A stretch of DNA of 64,000 nt, from assembly GCA_019634715.1 (NCBI GenBank), contig JAHCAU010000007.1:124001-188000 (forward strand). The letters are read 5' to 3'. The DNA is from Lysobacter sp. GTDB taxonomy: Bacteria; Pseudomonadota; Gammaproteobacteria; Xanthomonadales; Xanthomonadaceae. The position numbers and the translations under genes are program-made. The notes beneath the pieces were generated by a model. It made no database searches and was not told where the DNA came from. It saw only the letters and a list, made by a program, of their open reading frames with translations. Positions 1 to 8,700 of this stretch are shown in pieces. Numbering within the stretch: the first letter of the stretch is position 1; the number at the start of each line of letters is the position of its first letter.

Positions 1-358
1 CGAACAGCTTCACGTCCTCGTCCGAGGCGCCGCGCGCGTGCCGGCCCAGCACCAGGCGGGCGGCGTAATCGCGGTCGAACATCGCATTGAATTCGGTGCT
101 GATGAAATCGCGCAGCGCGCCGCGGTTCTTCTGGAATTCGCCGCGACGCTTTTCCAGCGTGCTCAGCACGCGCTGGCTGTTGTTGAGCACGAGCTGGCTG
201 GGCGAACCCTGCATCATCGCCGAGGCCGAGGCCGGACGTGCGGGGGCGGCGGCGTTCTGGGCGGCAGTCTGGGCGAGCGCGGGAACGGCCGTGGCCAGGG
301 CGACGACGGCGAGAACGGGCAGGAGGCGGGTCTTCATGGGGGTCATGATGGGGGTCAT
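1..358 (-). CDS. mlaC: MlaC periplasmic phospholipid-binding protein (partial, runs off left edge)
   Basis: This is the N-terminal part (about 119 codons) of the soluble periplasmic carrier that shuttles phospholipids between the outer-membrane MlaA complex and the inner-membrane MlaFEDB ABC transporter. The protein opens with a Sec signal peptide (MKTRLLPVLAVVALATAVPALAQ in two parts: basic MKTR, then a hydrophobic core ending ALA-Q), followed by an Ala-rich linker and the family-typical segment with LVLNSSQRVLSTLE and FNAMFDRDYAARLVLG. Three in-frame ATGs exist at 358, 346 and 337. The ATG at 358 overlaps the mlaD stop (ATGA), but 337 gives the most normal signal peptide. It is the last visible gene of the mlaFEDC operon; mlaB and mlaA would be expected further left, outside the window. 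Confidence 0.85.
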   Translation of the reverse strand, partial: MTPIMTPMKTRLLPVLAVVALATAVPALAQTAAQNAAAPARPASASAMMQGSPSQLVLNNSQRVLSTLEKRRGEFQKNRGALRDFISTEFNAMFDRDYAARLVLGRHARGASDEDVKLF

Positions 359-888
359 GGAGTCGAAGGGGCGTCGGTGGGGACATCGGTGGGAGAGCCG
401 GCCGGGTCGGCGGGGGGCGTGGGCGACGATCCGGTGCCGCCGAAGATGTACTTGCCGGCCATCTGGATCAGGTCGACCGCCGGTGCGGTGAAGACGATCT
501 CCTCGCCCGGTTCGAGTCCCTGCGGGTCGCCGCCGGGCTGCAGGCCGACGTAGCTCTCGCCGAGCAGGCCGCCGGTGAGGATGCTGGCCGAAGTGTCGAT
601 CGGCAGGTCCTTGTAGCGGCTGTCGATGTCGAGCACGACCACGGCGTCGAGCTTCTGCGGGTCCAGGTCGATCGAGGCGACCTTGCCGATCGTCACGCCG
701 CCGATCTTCACCGGCGCCATCGGCCGCAGCTGGCCGAGGTTGGTGAAGCGGGCCTTGAGCGGATAGGTGTCCTGGCTGAAGCCGAAGCGGCCGTTGGTGG
801 ACGCGATCGCCAGCACCAGCAGCGAGGCCAGGGCGAGGAGGAGGAACGCGCCGACGGCGAATTCGAGACGGGGACCACGGGTACTCAT
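355..888 (-). CDS. mlaD: MlaD, MCE-domain substrate-binding subunit of the Mla ABC transporter
   Basis: A 177-residue inner-membrane-anchored MCE protein that forms the periplasmic hexameric ring of the MlaFEDB phospholipid transporter. One N-terminal membrane segment lies at about residues 8-30, followed by a single MCE domain at about 38-118 containing the typical APVKIGGVTIGKV and LTGGLLGESYVGL stretches. A proline-rich tail (about 150-177) is probably disordered. The length fits MlaD, not the long MCE proteins such as PqiB or LetB. It lies between mlaE (116 bp upstream, with a repeat-like spacer) and mlaC (ATGA overlap). Confidence 0.93.
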   Translation of the reverse strand: MSTRGPRLEFAVGAFLLLALASLLVLAIASTNGRFGFSQDTYPLKARFTNLGQLRPMAPVKIGGVTIGKVASIDLDPQKLDAVVVLDIDSRYKDLPIDTSASILTGGLLGESYVGLQPGGDPQGLEPGEEIVFTAPAVDLIQMAGKYIFGGTGSSPTPPADPAGSPTDVPTDAPSTP

Positions 889-891
889 GAC

Positions 892-1004
892 GGGTTACCT
901 GGAAGAGCGTTGGACCACGGGTTGGCGCGGAGGAACGCGGATGAAGCACACATCGATGAACATGCGTTCTCCGCGGCCATCCGCGTTGATCCGTGGCGAA
1001 AAAT
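892..1004. repeat. Probable dispersed intergenic repeat between mlaE and mlaD
   Basis: The 116-bp gap splits an otherwise tightly packed operon. Read on the minus strand it contains short degenerate units such as CACGGATCAACGCGGATGG, TTCATCCGCGTTCCTCCGCG and related CCGCG-rich steps. This is the style of a non-coding repeat I remember from Xanthomonadaceae intergenic regions; copy number cannot be seen here, because no second copy occurs in this window. No convincing ORF is present. It could affect mRNA processing between mlaE and mlaD. Confidence 0.4.
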
Positions 1005-1754
1005 TCATCTGAACAGGAAGGCGGACAGCACGAAATTGAACATCAGCACCAGCAGCGAGGCGTTGACCACGGCGCGGGTGGTGGCGACCGAGGTGCCTTC
1101 GATGGTCGGCTCGGCGTGGTAGCCCACGTACGAGGCGACCAGCGCGGCGGTGCCGCCGAACACGGCCGACTTCAGGAACGCCGACAGGAAGTCCTCGCGG
1201 AAATCCACGGCATCCTTCATGACCTGCCAGTAGCTGCCGTTCTCGATGCCGAGCACCTGCACCGCCTGGAACCAGCTGGCGGCGATCGCCAGGCTGCAGA
1301 AGAACGCGGTGAGCAGCGGCATGCTCAGCACCGCCGCCCAGAAGCGTGGCGCCACGGCCTTGCCGACCGGGTCGATGCCCATCAGGCCGAGCGCGGTGAT
1401 CTGGTCGGTGGCGCGCATCAGGCCCAGTTCGGCGGCGATCGAGCTGCCGGCGCGGCCGACGAACAGCAGCGCGGTCAGCACCGGCGCCAGTTCGCGGTAC
1501 AGGCCGATGCCCACCGCCGCGCTGACCTGGCCGGTCGCGCCGTAGGTGACCAGCACGCGGTAACCCAGCAGGGTCACCGACAGGCCGACGAAGGCGCCAC
1601 CGACGGCGATGATCGGCAGCGAACGCGCGCCGATCTTGTAGACCTCGCGCACCAGTTCGCGCCAGAAGTCTCCAGTGGGCCTGCTGGCGCGGAAGACCGA
1701 CAGCGAGAACAGCCCGGCCTTGCCCAGTCCGCGGATCGTCTGTGCCAGCGCCAT
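1005..1754 (-). CDS. mlaE: MlaE permease of the Mla phospholipid ABC transporter
   Basis: An integral inner-membrane permease of about 249 residues, family MlaE/YrbE, with five or so hydrophobic segments. Recognisable family stretches include VREVYKIGARSLPIIAVGG near the N-terminus, ELAPVLTALLFVGRAGSSIA in the middle and ATTRAVVNASLLVLMFNFVL at the end. The ATG at 1754 is chosen because it overlaps the mlaF stop (TGATG). A GTG one codon upstream (1757) is also open and gives the same frame. It pairs with the ATPase MlaF and the MCE protein MlaD. Confidence 0.94.
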   Translation of the reverse strand: MALAQTIRGLGKAGLFSLSVFRASRPTGDFWRELVREVYKIGARSLPIIAVGGAFVGLSVTLLGYRVLVTYGATGQVSAAVGIGLYRELAPVLTALLFVGRAGSSIAAELGLMRATDQITALGLMGIDPVGKAVAPRFWAAVLSMPLLTAFFCSLAIAASWFQAVQVLGIENGSYWQVMKDAVDFREDFLSAFLKSAVFGGTAALVASYVGYHAEPTIEGTSVATTRAVVNASLLVLMFNFVLSAFLFR

Positions 1755-2590
1755 CACGCGGCCTCCGTGCGCGGGGCGGCATCGAAGGGGATGGGACCGT
1801 CGGGCTGGCCGTCGAGGAACTGGCGGACCAGCGGATCGTCGCCGGCCTGCAGTTCGGCGGGCGTGCCGTCGAAGACGATGCCGCCGTTGGCGATGACCAC
1901 CGCGCGGTCGGCGATCGGCAGGGTCTCGTGGACGTGGTGGGTCACGATCAGGCTGGTCAGGCCCAGGGTGCGGTTGAGCCGCGAGATCAGGCTCATGATC
2001 ACGCCGCTGGCGATCGGGTCCAGCCCGGTCAGCGGTTCGTCGTAGATCATCAGCGGCGGGTCCAGCGCGAGCGCGCGGGCCAGGGCGACGCGGCGGGCCA
2101 TGCCGCCGGAGAGCTCGCGGGGGAACAGGTCGGCGGCGGCGCGCAGGCCGACCGCGTGCAGCTTCATCTCGACCAGCTGGCGGATCACCGCCGGCGGCAG
2201 GTCGGTGTGGGTGCGCAGCGGCAGGGCGACGTTCTCGGCCGCGGTCAGGTCGGTCAGCAGGCCGTTGCCCTGCAGCAGCACGCCGATCTGCTTGCGCAGC
2301 GCCAGCAGGTCGCGCTTGCGCTGCGGCACCGGCTGGCCGAAGACCTCGACGTTGCCGGCGGTCGGCGCCAGCTCGCCGGTCAGCGCCGACAGCAGGGTCG
2401 ATTTGCCGCAGCCCGACGGCCCGAGGATCGCGGTGACGCTGCCCTGCGGCACCACCAGGTCGATGTCGCGCAGGATGGTGCGGCCGCCGCGATCGAGGCG
2501 GAGGCCGGCAACGCGGACGGTGGCGGTGGGACGGGGCGACGACACGACAGGGGCGGTCCGGATGTCAAAAAAGGCGTTCAGGATGGCCAC
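1754..2590 (-). CDS. mlaF: MlaF ATPase of the Mla phospholipid ABC transporter
   Basis: The cytoplasmic ABC ATPase that powers MlaE. Visible motifs are Walker A (GPSGCGKST), a Q-loop (LLQGNGLL), the signature ELSGGMARRVALARAL, Walker B (LMIYDEPLTGLD) and the switch His (SLIVTHH). The GTG at 2590 gives 278 residues, the usual family length. The frame stays open further upstream to 2974, but that stretch is low-complexity shadow sequence antisense to the next gene and unlike any MlaF. It is the first gene of the minus-strand mlaFEDC operon; the promoter should lie in the 220-bp gap shared with the divergent DUF6916 gene. Confidence 0.93.
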   Translation of the reverse strand: MAILNAFFDIRTAPVVSSPRPTATVRVAGLRLDRGGRTILRDIDLVVPQGSVTAILGPSGCGKSTLLSALTGELAPTAGNVEVFGQPVPQRKRDLLALRKQIGVLLQGNGLLTDLTAAENVALPLRTHTDLPPAVIRQLVEMKLHAVGLRAAADLFPRELSGGMARRVALARALALDPPLMIYDEPLTGLDPIASGVIMSLISRLNRTLGLTSLIVTHHVHETLPIADRAVVIANGGIVFDGTPAELQAGDDPLVRQFLDGQPDGPIPFDAAPRTEAA

Positions 2591-2810
2591 TCCAGGCTGA
2601 ATCCCGCTGGAGCGGGCCGGGGCGGCGGGTGCCCATTGTCGCCGCCCGGCGGCCGGCTGTCTGCGCGACCGGGGCGACGCTGCGTCCCGTCCCCGTTCCA
2701 GCCGGGCGAAGTGATGCCGGACACCGCCTTGTGCGCGGGCGGCGCGCACGCGAGGATGTCGCGGCCTGCCGGCGACGATGCGCCGGCGCCATCGACCACC
2801 CGGGGACTCC

Positions 2811-3101
2811 ATGGATCTGCTGACGCTGGAACACTTTGCCGGCTGCGTGAACGAAACGTTCACCGCCACGCTCAACGACATGGACGTGGAGTTCGTGCTG
2901 GTGGAGGCAAGGCCGCTGCAGGCCCAGGCGGCCCATGCGATGCGCGCCCCGTTCTCGCTGCTGTTCCGCAACACCGCGCCGATCCTGTTCCCGCAGCAGA
3001 TCTATCCGATGCGCCACCCGCGCGTCGGCGAAACCGGGATCTTCCTGGTGCCGGTCGCCCAGGAGCGCGGCGGGTTCCTCTACCAGGCGGTCTTCAACTG
3101 A
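2811..3101 (+). CDS. DUF6916-type small protein
   Basis: A 96-residue cytoplasmic-looking protein starting MDLLTLEHFAGCVNETF, with FSLLFRNTAP and PVAQERGGFLYQAVFN later. It resembles the small DUF6916-type proteins that, as I recall, sit next to MdpB-like tail-collar genes in Xanthomonadaceae; the function is unknown. The ATG at 2811 is preferred over upstream starts because the homology-like sequence begins there. It converges on the GNAT gene. The two stop codons form the ends of a small palindrome (3099-3116). The link to the tail-collar proteins is inferred from position only. Confidence 0.7.
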   Translation: MDLLTLEHFAGCVNETFTATLNDMDVEFVLVEARPLQAQAAHAMRAPFSLLFRNTAPILFPQQIYPMRHPRVGETGIFLVPVAQERGGFLYQAVFN

Positions 3102-3116
3102 GCCGCGGCCGGCTCA
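3099..3116. terminator. Short palindrome formed by two converging stop codons
   Basis: TGAGCC-GCGGCC-GGCTCA: a six-bp stem whose ends are the TGA stops of the plus-strand DUF6916 gene and the minus-strand GNAT gene. It has no T-tract, so a real terminator role is uncertain. Confidence 0.3.
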
Positions 3117-3677
3117 GGCCGGCAGCGACCACGCCATGGCGATGTGCGAGGCGCCGCTGTCGTCGGTGACGACGAAGCCCAGGCGCTCGTAGAGCCGCTT
3201 CGCGCCTGCATTGGTGCGCACCACGTGCAGGTGCATGCCGCGCCCGAGCGCGGCGGCCTCGTCCTGGCTCTGGCGGATCAGCGCGCCACCCACGCCGCTG
3301 CCGCGCAGGCCGGGGAACAGGCAGATGTCGACGATCAGGTGCGCGGGCGCGGTGCGCTGCAGGTAGTAGCGGCCGACCGGGCCGCGCCCGGCCTGTTCGA
3401 TCGCCATGAAATCGGTGTCGGCGTAGTGCGCCAGGTAGTGCTGGTGCTGCAGGCCGAACTGCTGGTCGAGGAAGGCGCGCTTGGCGATGTCCGGCCAGGG
3501 CACCGGCGCCATCTCTTCGGCGCGGGTCGTGGCGTAGAGGTCGCGCAGCCAGGGCAGGTCGCCGTCGTGCAGGACCCGCAACGAAAACCCGCGCTCCGCG
3601 AGGGGCGCGGGTGTCCGCATGCGGTCGCGCCGTTCCGGCGGGAACGGCGCCAGCCGCGAGGGCGTCGCCACCGTCAT
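3114..3677 (-). CDS. GNAT-family N-acetyltransferase
   Basis: A 187-residue acetyl-CoA-dependent acyltransferase of the GNAT fold. The acetyl-CoA-binding motif A is visible as LFPGLRGSGVGGALI (about residues 120-134), followed by the HLHVVRTNAGAKRLYERLGF motif typical of the C-terminal half. The substrate cannot be read from sequence. The start codon lies one base after the stop of the upstream tail-collar gene, so it is almost certainly co-transcribed with the three MdpB-like genes. That coupling suggests it acts on, or together with, those proteins, but this is inference. Confidence 0.85.
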   Translation of the reverse strand: MTVATPSRLAPFPPERRDRMRTPAPLAERGFSLRVLHDGDLPWLRDLYATTRAEEMAPVPWPDIAKRAFLDQQFGLQHQHYLAHYADTDFMAIEQAGRGPVGRYYLQRTAPAHLIVDICLFPGLRGSGVGGALIRQSQDEAAALGRGMHLHVVRTNAGAKRLYERLGFVVTDDSGASHIAMAWSLPA

Positions 3678-3678
3678 G

Positions 3679-4221
3679 TCACGGGAACGACGGGTAGATC
3701 CCCTGCAGCGCGATGCAGAAGTTCACGCCGAGGTAGGGCTGCTGGTTCTGGTGAGGCTGGCCGCCGCCCTGGCTGGGGCTGACCATGTTGGGCGCGAGCT
3801 GGGTGTTCAGCGGCGTGGTGATGTAGGTCTTCGAGGTGCTGCTGGTCGCCAGGAACGACAGGCCGCCGTTCGCGACAGGCTGGTGCGAGCCGCTGCCGGA
3901 GGCCGTCTGGGAATAGGCGTTCACGCCGTGGTTGTGCTGCGGGATCTGGTTGCTGGTGAGCGTGACCGTGTTGACGCCGAAGGCTTCGCCGAGGGTGCGC
4001 GGCGACAGCCCGGGTCCGTTGCCCTGCTGGCAACCGGCGCGGCCGGCGAAGTTCGGCAACTGGAACGTGGTCTGGCCATTGCCGCCGTAGATGGTGCCGA
4101 GCAGCGAGAACAGCGCGGTGTTCTGCGAAATCGGAAGCGTGGCACCGTTCGCGAACGCCCAGCCGCGGGGGTTGAAGTTGAAGCCGAACAGCTGGATTTC
4201 GCCGATATAAGGTTGCGTCAT
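3679..4221 (-). CDS. MdpB-like phage tail-collar protein, copy 3 of 3
   Basis: A 180-residue protein of the tail-collar (microcystin-dependent-protein-like) family. It has the canonical opening PYIGEIQLFGFNFNPRGWAF, then LPISQNTALFSLLGTIYGGN, a PNFAGRAG turn, the QIPQHNHGV metal-ligand-like HNH segment and the C-terminal QPYLGVNFCIALQGIYPSF. It has no signal peptide. It is the third of three tandem paralogs and is followed after one base by a GNAT gene. Such trios occur outside prophages; no other phage genes are nearby. The function is not established. Confidence 0.88.
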   Translation of the reverse strand: MTQPYIGEIQLFGFNFNPRGWAFANGATLPISQNTALFSLLGTIYGGNGQTTFQLPNFAGRAGCQQGNGPGLSPRTLGEAFGVNTVTLTSNQIPQHNHGVNAYSQTASGSGSHQPVANGGLSFLATSSTSKTYITTPLNTQLAPNMVSPSQGGGQPHQNQQPYLGVNFCIALQGIYPSFP

Positions 4222-4303
4222 GAACTGGTTCCTCCGATGAGGTGGTCGCGCCGTCGGGCCGCGACCGCGCCTGCGTGGCGCGATGGATGTGAGGATTTGT
4301 CGA

Positions 4304-4840
4304 TCAGGCCTGCGACGGGAAGATGCCGAAGGTGGCGATGCAGAACTGCACCGTCAGGGTGGGCATGCAGTTCTCGTGCGGCTGGCTGCCGCCGGCCAGG
4401 GTCAGCATCTGCGGCGACATCGCTGCCGCATTGTTGCCGGTGATGGTGTTGACGTAGAAGGTGTCACCGGCGACGGCGCCGGGTAGCAGGTTGTTGGCCG
4501 GCGTCACGGCGGTCGATGCGGAGGTCGTCGCCACCATGGTGTGGGTGTGCGCCGGCATCTGGGTCGGCAGCACCGTCACCGTCTCCGTACCGGCGCGCTG
4601 GCCGATGACGTAGTTGCTCAGCCCGGGGCCGGTGCCCTGGTGGATCGGCACGCGGCCGCGCAGGTCGGGCACTGCGAACGTGGTCTGGCCGTCGCCGCCG
4701 TAGGTGGTGCCGATCAGGGCGAACAGGGCGTCGTACTGCGAGATCGGCAGCAGGCTGCCGTCGCAGGCCTGCCAGTTGTTGGGGGCGCCGCGCGTGCCGA
4801 AGGCGAACATGCGGATCTCGCCGATGTAGGGTGTACTCAT
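4304..4840 (-). CDS. MdpB-like phage tail-collar protein, copy 2 of 3
   Basis: A 178-residue paralog of its two neighbours: PYIGEIRMFAFGT at the N-terminus, LLPISQYDALFALIGTTYGG, PDLRGRVPIHQG, the MPAHTHTM histidine turn at about 97-104 and LTVQFCIATFGIFPSQ at the C-terminus. It is the most diverged of the three, with an insertion of Thr/Ala/Asn-rich sequence after the His turn. No signal peptide is visible. It lies 82 bp from copy 3 and 75 bp from copy 1 in one minus-strand run. Confidence 0.88.
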   Translation of the reverse strand: MSTPYIGEIRMFAFGTRGAPNNWQACDGSLLPISQYDALFALIGTTYGGDGQTTFAVPDLRGRVPIHQGTGPGLSNYVIGQRAGTETVTVLPTQMPAHTHTMVATTSASTAVTPANNLLPGAVAGDTFYVNTITGNNAAAMSPQMLTLAGGSQPHENCMPTLTVQFCIATFGIFPSQA

Positions 4841-4915
4841 GGGTCGTTGGCTCCGGAGGTTGTGAGGATCGCGCTGCGAATGGCGCGCGGTTCCGTTGTC
4901 CTTGAAGGGTCGGCG

Positions 4916-5464
4916 TCAGTTGCGCGAGGGGAAGATGCCGCTCAGCGCGATGCAGAAATTGATGACGCTGTAGGGCTGCAGGTTCGGATGCGGCTGGTTG
5001 CCGCCGGCTGGAGCGACCGTGGCAGGGTTCAATGGCACCAGCGGACCGTTCGAAGCGGCATAGATGGGGATGGCCGCGCCACCGCTGTTGTTGCTCGTGG
5101 CGAACACACGGTTGGAGGGTGGACGGCCATCGCCATCGGTGGTCGACGCGTTCACGCTGTGGCCGTGCGCCGGCAGATTGGTGCTCAGCAGGGTCACGTT
5201 CTCGACGCCGGAGGACTGGCCGATCTGCACCGAAGGCGGCTGCCAGCTCGGGTCGACCGAGGAGGCGTAGCCGATCGGCGTGCGGCTGCGCAGGTCCGGC
5301 AGGGCGAAATTGGTGGTGCCGTTGCCCCCGTACTGCGTCCCCAGCAGCGAGAACAGGGCCTGGTTCTGGTTGATCGGCAGCAGTTGGCCGTTCGCCAGCG
5401 CCCAGAACTTGGGCGCGAAATTGAAGCCGGCCATCATGATCTGGCCGATGAAGAATTCGCTCAT
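4916..5464 (-). CDS. MdpB-like phage tail-collar protein, copy 1 of 3
   Basis: A 182-residue tail-collar family protein and the promoter-proximal member of the trio. It shows FIGQIMMAGFNFAPKFWAL, LLPINQNQALFSLLGTQYGG, PDLRSRTPIGY, the LPAHGHSV turn and YSVINFCIALSGIFPSRN. A good Shine-Dalgarno (GGGGAGG in the minus strand) lies upstream of the ATG at 5464. It is divergent from the giant autotransporter gene, sharing a 285-bp upstream region, so the two transcription units could be co-regulated. Confidence 0.88.
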   Translation of the reverse strand: MSEFFIGQIMMAGFNFAPKFWALANGQLLPINQNQALFSLLGTQYGGNGTTNFALPDLRSRTPIGYASSVDPSWQPPSVQIGQSSGVENVTLLSTNLPAHGHSVNASTTDGDGRPPSNRVFATSNNSGGAAIPIYAASNGPLVPLNPATVAPAGGNQPHPNLQPYSVINFCIALSGIFPSRN

Positions 5465-5749
5465 CGTGATCCTCCCCTTGGATGGTGAGCGCGGACGCGT
5501 CGTGCGCCGCGCCGACGTACTCTGAACCGCATTGGTCGGGGCGACAAGGCCCGGCGCTGCCGTATGTTGGTATCAGTTCTCGGCGGGGGCTTCCGCTTGG
5601 CACGGAAGCCTGTTCCAATGGCCGGGACAATGCCGGGGGAGCGGCTTGCGTTGTCCGCTCGGAATCCCCGGATCGCGTTTTGCGCAGGGCGGCCATCACG
5701 GCTTGCCGGCAGCCCGTGTCGGACGGGCGCTCTTCAGGGGAGCTGGAAC

Positions 5750-8700
5750 ATGTACACGTCTTCGAACCACCGGTCAGGCCGTCGCTTCACCGGCGCGCTC
5801 GCGTTCCTGCTGCTCGCGCTCGCGATGCTCTGGCCGGCGCTGGCTTCGGCGCAGACCTCCACGTTCTGCCCGACGCCGTTGACCGCGACGGTCTCGTGGG
5901 GTGCATCGGTCTCGGTCAACGTGAGTACCTGCGACGGCCCCTTCGATGCGGGCGTGAACGGACCCTTCGCCCCTCTGCCCGTCCACGGCAACGTGACGGT
6001 CGGCCCCAACAGCGGCGGCGTCCAGTTCATCACCTACGCACACAACGGCAGCACGCCCGCCGGCGGCGGCAGCGACACGATCTGGTTCACGGACGAGAAC
6101 AACGGCACCATCCGGATCAACATCACCATCTCGCCGCCGACCTCCCCGATCACGGTGTCCCCGGCCTCTCTGCCGACCCTGACCGCCGGCACGCCGTTCT
6201 CGCAGACGCTGACCTCGGCCGGCGGCCTCGCCCCCTACACCTATACCCTCCAGAGCGGCACCTTGCCGGTGGGTCTGAGCCTGACCGGCGGCGGCGTTCT
6301 CAGCGGCACGCCGACCCAGCGAGGCGGATACGCCTTCACGGTCCGTTCGACCGACGCGACCACGCCCACGGCGCAGTTCGTCGACAAGGGCTACACCGGC
6401 ACGGTGCAGAACCCGACCCTGACCCTGGCCACGCCCAGCGGCACCGCGATCCAGGGCGCGCCCTTCTCGCAGACCCTGTCCACCACCGGCGGCGTCACGC
6501 CGCACACCTACCAGCTCGAGACCGGGACCTTCCCGGCCGGCATCAGCATTTCCAGCGCCGGCGTCGTCAGCGGCACCACGGCCGCCGCGCCCGGCAACTA
6601 TCCGGTCACCCTGCGCGTGACCGATGCCAGCACCGGCCCCGGCGTGTATTTCGAACTCGAGAACTACACCCTCACCGTCAGCCCGCCGCCGAGCGTCTCC
6701 ATCGCGGTGTCGCCGGCATCGGTCAGTGAAGACGGCGCGACCAACCTGACCTTCACGGTCACCCGCAGCCTCAACCTGACCTCGCCGACGGTCGTCAACA
6801 TCACCACCTCCGGCACCGCGACCTCCGGCGTCGACTACACCGGCGGCGTCGCCACCGTGACCATCCCCGCCGGCGCGACCACCGCGACGATCATCATCGA
6901 TCCGACCGTCGACGGCACCGTCGAAGCCGACGAGACCGTGATCCTGACCGTCGCCGCCGGCACCGGCTACACCGTCGGCGCGCCGGCCAGCGCCACCGGC
7001 ACCATCCTCAACGACGACGTGCCGAGCGCCACGATCTCGGTGTCGCCCGCAGCGGTCGCCGAGGACGGCGCGCCGAACCTGGTCTACACCGTGACCCTGA
7101 ACCAGGCCGCCTTCGCTGCGACCACGGTGAACTACACCATCGGCGGCACCGCGACCAACGGCACCGACTACGCGACGATCGCCTCGCCGCTGGTCATCCC
7201 GGCCGGCAACACCACCGGCACGATCACGGTCAACCCGACCGCCGATGCGACCATCGAAGCCGACGAGACGGTCATCCTGACCCTCGCCGCCGGCGCCGGC
7301 TACACCGTCGGCGTGCCCAACAGCGCCACCGGCACGATCCTCAACGACGACCTGCCGAACCTGACGATCAACGACGTCACGGCGAACGAAGGCAATGCCG
7401 GCATCACCAACTTCACCTTCACCGTCAGCCTCAGCGCGCCGGCGGGTCCGGGCGGCGTCACCTTCGACATCGCCACCGCCAACGGCACCGCCACGGCCGG
7501 CGTCGATTACGTCGCGCAGAGCCTGACCGGCCAGACCATCCCGGCCGGCAGCAGCACCTACACCTTCACCGTGCAGGTCAACGGCGACACGCTCAACGAG
7601 CCGAGCGAGACCTTCTTCGTCAACGTCACCAACGTGGTCAACGCGGTGGTCGTCGATGGCCAGGGCGTGGGCACCATCGTCAACGACGATCCGCTGCCGA
7701 GCCTGTCGATCAACGACGTGACCGTGGTCGAAGGCAATGCCGGCACCGTCAATGCCGTGTTCACCGTGACCCTCAGCGCGGCGAGCGGCCAGACGGTCAC
7801 CGTCAACTACGCCACCGCCGACGGCACCGCGACCCAGCCGGCGGACTACACCAGCACCAGCGGCACGCTGACCTTCACTCCGGGCACGACCACCCAGACG
7901 ATCACCGTGCCGGTGATCGGCGAGACCATCCCCGAGGCCAACGAGACCTTCTTCGTCAACCTCAGCGGCGCGGTCAACGCCACGATCTCCGACAACCAGG
8001 GCGTCGGCACGATCACCAACGACGATGTCCCGGTGACCGTCAGCCCGGCCACGCTGCCCAACGGCACGGTGGCTGCGGCCTACAGCCAGACCGTCACGGC
8101 CAGCGGCGGCGTCGCGCCCTACAGCTTCGCGGTCACGGCGGGTTCGCTGCCCACCGGCCTGACCCTGTCGCCGGCGGGTGCCCTCACCGGCACGCCGACG
8201 GCCGGCGGCACCTTCAACTTCACCATCACCGCCACCGACAGCAGCCCGTTCCCGGGTCCGTTCTCGGGCAGCCAGGCCTACACGCTGACCGTCGCCCCGC
8301 CGACGATCGTCCTGCCGGCGACCGCGCTGGCCGGCGGCACCCTCGGCACGCCGTACTCGGCCGCGATCACCCCGGCTTCGGGCGGCACCGCGCCGTATGC
8401 GTACGCGGTCACCGCCGGTGCGCTGCCGGGCGGCCTGACGCTCAACGCTTCGACCGGTGCCATCACCGGCACGCCGAGCGCGCTGGGCACCTTCAACTTC
8501 AGCATCACCGCGACCGACAGCAGCACCGGCACCGGCCCGTACACGGCCACGCAGGCCTACGCGATCACCGTGATCGACGTGCCGCCGACCGCTGCCAACT
8601 CGTCGCTGACCGTGGCCTACAACGCCCCGGCCACCAACGTGCCGCTGAGCCTGTCGGGCGGTGCGCCGACGTCGCTCGCCATCGTCACTCCGCCGAGCAA

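Noticed and set aside
509..519. GGTTCGAGTCC, a T-arm-like sequence suggesting a tRNA
   Set aside because: It lies inside the mlaD coding frame, and no acceptor stem, D-arm or anticodon arm can be folded around it.
3679..5464. Tail-collar genes as a sign of a prophage
   Set aside because: No other phage structural, replication or integrase genes and no attachment-site repeats are present. MdpB-like trios occur outside phages.
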